DNA of 8,622 bases from NCBI GenBank assembly GCA_022572485.1, contig JACZVU010000108.1, positions 1 to 8,622 of the forward strand, read 5' to 3'. Source of the stretch: Myxococcales bacterium. Its GTDB lineage: Bacteria; Myxococcota_A; UBA9160; SMWR01. Shown here piece after piece: positions 6,617 through 8,622 of the stretch. A model generated the notes under the pieces. That model was not told where the DNA came from, searched no databases, and saw nothing but the letters and a program-made list of their open reading frames with translations. Positions within the stretch are counted from its first letter, which is position 1, and the number at the start of each line of letters is the position of its first letter. Position numbers and translations under genes: made by a program.

Positions 6617-6644
6617 GGCTGCACGGGCCGGGCTGTGCAGCCAT
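6615..6644 (+). repeat. 10-bp perfect inverted repeat just upstream of the cyclophilin ribosome site
   Basis: ATGGCTGCAC (6615-6624) and GTGCAGCCAT (6635-6644) are perfect reverse complements around a GC-rich 10-base loop. The right arm ends three bases before the GGAGG at 6648. It could be an operator overlapping the start of transcription, or a leader hairpin near the ribosome site. It has no T-run after it, so it is a poor terminator for the transporter gene. Confidence 0.6.
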
Positions 6645-6662
6645 CTCGGAGGAATGACACAA

Positions 6663-7361
6663 ATGACCGGACTGCGGAACGACCTCAGAGCGGCCGAATT
6701 CGGACTAGCGGTTCTTGCGGCCGCAGCCATTTGCCTCGCCACGACCACTGCTGCGGCGGACGATCTCGATCCAAAGGTCGATCCGATGATCGCGGCGATC
6801 GATGCTTTCATCGCCGAGCTGGCTATGGACAAGAGCGATCAGAAATGGAAATCGAAGGTGCCGGTACCCGGCGCTACGGCAGCGTTCGATCCTGAGAAGA
6901 CCTACTACTGGAATCTGGAGACCAACCGAGGAGATCTCAAGATCGAGCTGTTTCCCAAATCTGCGCCCCTCCACGTATTGAGCACGATCTACCTCACCCG
7001 GCTGGGCTTCTACGACGACGTTAAGTTTCACCGCATCATTACGGATTTTATGGTGCAAGGCGGCGATCCGACCGGCACTGGAAATGGCGGACCGGGTTAC
7101 CGATATGGGGGCGAATTCGATCCCGATCTGTCGCATAACAGGAAAGGCATCGTGAGCATGGCCAACGCGGGCCCCGGAACGGATGGCAGCCAGTTCTTCA
7201 TTACCTTCGGTCCAGCTGCGAGGCTCAATGGGAAGCACACGATCTTTGGCAAGCTTGCCGAGGGAAGGTCGACACTGAGCAAGCTCGAGCGGGTGGGTAC
7301 CACGCGGGGCAAGCCGAAACGAAAGGTGTTCATCAAGAAAGCCACGATCACCGTCGAGTGA
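6663..7361 (+). CDS. Periplasmic cyclophilin-type peptidyl-prolyl cis-trans isomerase
   Basis: The product is 232 residues. A signal peptide (hydrophobic 12-32, likely cut after AAA at 30-32) is followed by a 40-residue helical linker and the cyclophilin domain (about 75-232). The signature FHRIITDFMVQGGDPTGTG (122-140) carries Arg124, Phe129 and Gln132, equivalent to the catalytic or substrate-pocket Arg55, Phe60 and Gln63 of human cyclophilin A. GSQFFITFGP (175-184) and LNGKHTIFG (188-196) complete the fold. The position of human Trp121 is Arg187, as in many bacterial cyclophilins with low cyclosporin affinity. It should speed proline isomerisation while proteins fold in the periplasm. The ATG at 6663 is preferred because GGAGG at 6648-6652 is ten bases away. 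An in-frame ATG at 6654 is only one base from that site, and longer starts overlap the transporter gene. Confidence 0.93.
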   Translation: MTGLRNDLRAAEFGLAVLAAAAICLATTTAAADDLDPKVDPMIAAIDAFIAELAMDKSDQKWKSKVPVPGATAAFDPEKTYYWNLETNRGDLKIELFPKSAPLHVLSTIYLTRLGFYDDVKFHRIITDFMVQGGDPTGTGNGGPGYRYGGEFDPDLSHNRKGIVSMANAGPGTDGSQFFITFGPAARLNGKHTIFGKLAEGRSTLSKLERVGTTRGKPKRKVFIKKATITVE

Positions 7362-7460
7362 GCGGTCTGTACACAAACAGCGTTTGATTTTGTTCTTAAT
7401 CGCTGAAGTGTCAGGCGCATGGGTTCGCGGCTGATTTTCATGAACTAAAGTCCAAGTATT

Positions 7461-7496
7461 GATCGCGTTCCGTGACAGGCGTCACGGAACGCGATC
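7461..7496 (+). terminator. 16-bp perfect inverted repeat, candidate terminator or operator
   Basis: GATCGCGTTCCGTGAC (7461-7476) and its exact reverse complement (7481-7496) flank the 4-base loop AGGC. This is the strongest hairpin in the window. It starts about 100 bases after the cyclophilin stop and ends 54 bases before the small acidic-protein gene. No T-tract follows on either strand, so it may be a non-canonical terminator, a processed-RNA stem or a protein-binding palindrome. Confidence 0.55.
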
Positions 7497-7550
7497 GCAG
7501 CCGATGTTCCAATCTTGTTTACCAACACACGGCATAGGGGGGAGTATTCA

Positions 7551-7766
7551 ATGTCAATTCAATCGATCATCAAGGTTTTCGTAGTGGCTTCATTGCTCTC
7601 GCTCGGATTGGCCGGCGTGAGCTGGTCGGAAGATGCCGACCAGAAAGACGCCGACGAAATGGCTTCGGTCGATGCGGCACCGCCCGCAGATGCCGCGGAT
7701 GCGGACGCGAGCGCCGAGAAGGTCGAGACCGCAGAGACGGAAGAGGCCGAAGCGGCCAAAGACTGA
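7551..7766 (+). CDS. Small exported acidic Ala/Asp/Glu-rich protein, unknown function
   Basis: I do not recognise this gene. It encodes 71 residues from an ATG with a strong G-rich Shine-Dalgarno (GGGGGGAG ending at 7544, six bases away). Residues 1-26 form a signal peptide (Lys8, hydrophobic core 9-22, likely cut after VSWS). The mature 45 residues hold 17 Asp/Glu, 15 Ala and only 3 Lys, with no aromatic residue or cysteine. It is therefore strongly negative and probably disordered. Such a chain could bind cations or basic proteins outside the cytoplasm, but this is speculation. The signal peptide, clean ribosome site and flanking hairpins at 7461-7496 and 7778-7866 argue that it is a real single-gene unit. 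An in-frame TTG at 7515 is rejected because it lacks a ribosome site and precedes the signal peptide. Confidence 0.75.
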   Translation: MSIQSIIKVFVVASLLSLGLAGVSWSEDADQKDADEMASVDAAPPADAADADASAEKVETAETEEAEAAKD

Positions 7767-7777
7767 TTCACTGGGGA

Positions 7778-7866
7778 ACGCCGTCGCGGGTGGTAGGTGC
7801 GGATGGCGCGGGCGTCGAGGCCATGGCGCCCGCCGTGCCTGTTTGAACCACCACCTGCGACGGCGT
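7778..7866 (+). terminator. Long imperfect hairpin (89 bases) between convergent genes
   Basis: ACGCCGTCGCGGGTGGT (7778-7794) pairs with ACCACCTGCGACGGCGT (7850-7866) over 17 positions, 16 Watson-Crick and one G-T. Inside, AGGTGCGG (7795-7802) can pair with CCGTGCCT (7833-7840) and CGGGCG (7809-7814) with CGCCCG (7827-7832), so most of the element folds on itself. It begins 11 bases after the acidic-protein stop codon. It has no T-tract, but its position suits a bidirectional terminator or a small structured RNA. Confidence 0.5.
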
Positions 7867-8008
7867 ACGTCGCTCTGCCGGTCGAGCGACAATTCGTACG
7901 CGGTCAGGATTCAGCCACCCTATGAATGGATTGGTTCGGTGGTGTCTTCGGCTGAATTCTTGTCCGCGGCCGATCTTGCAGGGTGGCGGCATGCAGCAGT
8001 GTGCGCTG
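7867..8008. other. Rest of the convergent intergenic gap, no gene seen
   Basis: Together with the hairpin at 7778-7866, this fills the 242-base space between the acidic-protein gene and the TPR gene. Short complementary stretches exist: ATTCAGCC at 7909 with GGCTGAAT at 7950, and the overlapping GCCACCCT at 7914 with AGGGTGGC at 7980. I find no convincing coding frame or promoter. Confidence 0.5.
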
Positions 8009-8622
8009 CTAGCGGGAGGTTTCCGCTTTGGCGGGAGCCATCGCGTCGAGTTGCAACAGCAGCACCTCGGCGCGCAATTTCGAGCGATCGATCTCGCGGC
8101 TGGTCGTCTTGCAATCCGGGCAGTTTGAAATCTCTAGAACGCGTGCGATTTCGCTGCGCGCCTCGGCGGGTCGGCTGAGCTCGATTAAACACTCCGCGGC
8201 GCGAATCCGAGAGAAGACTTCGACGTCACGGTAGATATAGGCGTCCGCCTGGGTTCTGGGCTTTGATTCGTTCAGGATCGTGGCCGCGCCAAGCAGGCTT
8301 TCAAGAGCGGGCTCGCACTTCCCCATCTCAAAATAGCTGCTCCCGATCCGCGCCAGCGTCATTGGGCGCGAGGGCTCCATCTTGTCCATTCGCTTGTAGT
8401 AGTCGAGTGCTAGCTGGAATTCTCCGAGGTTGAAGATGATGTCGGCCAGGTTCCCCATCGCAGAGTAGTTGCGCGGATCGAGTTTGATCGCGCGCGTCAG
8501 GGACTTGCGGGCAAGCTCTCCGTAGCGCGATCGCTCGGTGTCGGGTGTGTCGGGGCTGTTCGCGAGGAGCACGTAGTTGAATCCGATGCGACTGCGAATT
8601 TCGGCTTCCTCGTAATACTGCT
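8009..8622 (-). CDS. TPR-repeat protein, C-terminal part, runs off right edge
   Basis: The frame is open from the window edge to TAG at 8009-8011, giving about 203 residues; the start lies beyond 8622. At least two tetratricopeptide units are visible. Each has the helix-turn-helix spacing with Ala, Leu/Tyr and Pro at the usual places: one around GNLADIIFNLGEFQLALDYY, ending KMEPSRP, and the next around IGSSYFEMGKCEPALESLL. A preceding unit ends RAIKLDPRN. The C-terminal 60 residues continue as amphipathic helices and include a CPDC pair that could be redox-active or metal-binding, but this is unproven. TPR proteins scaffold protein-protein contacts, and no partner can be named. It is convergent with the small acidic-protein gene. 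An internal GTG at 8572 is an unlikely start because repeat-like coding sequence continues upstream of it. Confidence 0.85.
   Translation of the reverse strand, partial: QYYEEAEIRSRIGFNYVLLANSPDTPDTERSRYGELARKSLTRAIKLDPRNYSAMGNLADIIFNLGEFQLALDYYKRMDKMEPSRPMTLARIGSSYFEMGKCEPALESLLGAATILNESKPRTQADAYIYRDVEVFSRIRAAECLIELSRPAEARSEIARVLEISNCPDCKTTSREIDRSKLRAEVLLLQLDAMAPAKAETSR

Noticed and set aside
6465..6662. Longer N-terminus for the cyclophilin from 6465
   Set aside because: It would overlap the end of the transporter gene and place extra Arg/Cys-rich residues before a clean signal peptide. A GGAGG at 6648 supports the internal start.
7909..7987. Two overlapping 8-bp complementary pairs suggesting a switch between alternative hairpins
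   Set aside because: Eight-base pairings within 80 bases occur by chance, and neither is next to a start codon or T-tract.

Overview
The window is GC-rich chromosomal DNA with tightly packed housekeeping and accessory genes. I see no mobile element, CRISPR array, tRNA or rRNA. An exported lipoprotein, signal-peptide proteins and an apparent selenocysteine codon point to a Gram-negative bacterium that makes selenoproteins. Myxococcota or another deltaproteobacterial-type lineage would fit, but that placement is inference and no marker gene is present.

Layout. (1) 1-1286, minus: the N-terminal 428 residues of an ADP-forming acyl-CoA synthetase, running off the left edge. It is divergent from (2) 1553-2932, plus: a class III PLP omega-aminotransferase. 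(3) 3027-3404, plus: a stand-alone response-regulator receiver domain. (4) 3653-4678, minus: a lipoprotein whose body carries motifs like those of type II phosphatidylinositol 4-kinase. (5) 4748-5434, minus: an exported peroxiredoxin/thioredoxin-fold protein whose active-site Cys codon is an in-frame TGA, read here as selenocysteine (motif U-P-Y-C), with a SECIS-like hairpin just downstream of the TGA. (6) 5585-6502, plus: a ten-helix EamA/DMT transporter. (7) 6663-7361, plus: a periplasmic cyclophilin-type prolyl isomerase. (8) 7551-7766, plus: a tiny exported, very acidic protein of no known family. (9) 8009-8622, minus: the C-terminal part of a TPR protein running off the right edge.

How the genes may relate. 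The synthetase and aminotransferase share a divergent control region and could act on one amine/carboxylate catabolic route. The selenoprotein and the kinase-like lipoprotein are 69 bases apart on one strand and both carry export signals, so they look like a two-gene envelope unit. The cyclophilin and the acidic protein also carry signal peptides. Several strong inverted repeats occupy the intergenic spaces (3616-3649, 6615-6644, 7461-7496, 7778-7866). None has a clear T-tract.

The most notable content is the unannotated selenoprotein, which a standard gene caller would split into two fragments, next to a predicted extracytoplasmic PI4K-like lipoprotein.
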